DNA from: an uncultured bacterium
Lineage (GTDB): Bacteria > Pseudomonadota > Gammaproteobacteria > Burkholderiales > Burkholderiaceae_E
Direction: 5' to 3'
Assembly: GCA_903864485.1 (NCBI GenBank)
Contig: CAIPGD010000137.1
Span: 1 to 5,518 of the forward strand
DNA length: 5,518 nt
Shown: in pieces, positions 5,208 through 5,518 of the stretch
Numbering within the stretch: the first letter of the stretch is position 1
How the letters are laid out: the number at the start of each line of letters is the position of its first letter
Notes under the pieces: generated by a model
Told to the model about the DNA's origin: nothing
What the model saw: the letters and a program-made list of their open reading frames with translations, nothing else
Database searches by the model: none
Made by a program: the position numbers and the translations under genes

Positions 5208-5518
5208 AACCGGCGGGCCTTGCGCCGGGCAGTTGGCTGGCGGTGTTGGGCGGCGGGCAATTAGGCCGAATGTTTTGTATGGCTGCTCAAACCATGGGGT
5301 TTCGGGTCTGTGTGCTGGACCCCGCGCCCGAATGCCCTGCAGCTGACGTGGCCGATCGTCATCTGCAGGCAAATTACGACGATCCGGTTGCCCTTGCCGA
5401 GATTGCACGCACCTGTGCTGCAGCGACGACCGAATTTGAGAATGTCCCGGCCGAGGCCTTGGGGTTCCTTGCTCGAGCGATTCGGGTCGCGCCTAGTGCC
5501 GATTGCGTTGCGATCGCA
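5204..5518 (+). CDS. purK: N5-carboxyaminoimidazole ribonucleotide synthase PurK (N-terminal part)
   Basis: The first 105 codons of PurK, an ATP-grasp enzyme that uses ATP and bicarbonate to turn AIR into N5-CAIR, the substrate of class I PurE. The start MKPAGLAPGSWLAVLGGGQLGRM carries the family's GGGQLGRM nucleotide-binding loop of the N-terminal domain (residues about 16-23); VLDPAPECPAADVAD, the TTEFENVP motif (about 75-82) and RVAPSAD follow in the normal order. The ATG overlaps the purCE stop as ATGA (5204-5207), so translation is probably coupled; only a poor AAGAG abuts the start codon. The gene runs off the right edge, so the ATP-grasp core and C-terminus are not seen. Family full length is about 360-390 residues. 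Confidence 0.95.
   Translation, partial: MKPAGLAPGSWLAVLGGGQLGRMFCMAAQTMGFRVCVLDPAPECPAADVADRHLQANYDDPVALAEIARTCAAATTEFENVPAEALGFLARAIRVAPSADCVAIA

Overview
The window looks like a piece of a GC-rich, facultatively or obligately autotrophic proteobacterial chromosome, most likely a betaproteobacterium of the Burkholderiales type. The reasons are a red-type (form IC) Rubisco pair closely resembling those of Cupriavidus/Ralstonia relatives, a divergent cbbR, a chalcone-isomerase-like exported protein of a kind common in betaproteobacteria, and a purC-purE-purK order familiar from that class. The assignment rests on remembered family resemblance, not on a search.

Layout. Positions 1-69 are a short unassigned flank. 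On the minus strand, cbbL (540-2036) is followed by cbbS (70-504) with 35 bases between them; these encode the large and small Rubisco subunits. A 138-base AT-rich divergent control region (2037-2174) separates cbbL from cbbR (2175-3101, plus strand), the LysR-type regulator. cbbR converges on a gene for an exported chalcone-isomerase-like protein (3098-3700, minus); their stop codons overlap in one TTAG tetramer. Divergent from that gene begins the purine block on the plus strand: one open frame (about 3783-5207) that fuses SAICAR synthase (PurC) to a class I PurE mutase, then purK (5204-5518), coupled by an ATGA overlap and cut by the window edge.

How the genes work together. CbbR probably binds TNA-N7/8-TNA elements in the divergent region, activating cbbLS and repressing itself. 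CbbL and CbbS assemble into the L8S8 enzyme that carboxylates ribulose-1,5-bisphosphate. PurK, PurE and PurC are consecutive steps of de novo purine synthesis (AIR to N5-CAIR to CAIR to SAICAR), so the PurC-PurE fusion puts two consecutive enzymes on one chain, with the PurK partner that a class I PurE needs made from the adjacent coupled gene.

Most unusual points: the PurC-PurE(class I) fusion with an SP-repeat tail; the 32-base-spaced repeated CbbR-like elements that overlap the putative cbbR promoter; the lack of a ribosome binding site before cbbR; and the ambiguous divergent starts at two CATG tetramers. No phage, insertion sequence, CRISPR array or RNA gene was seen.
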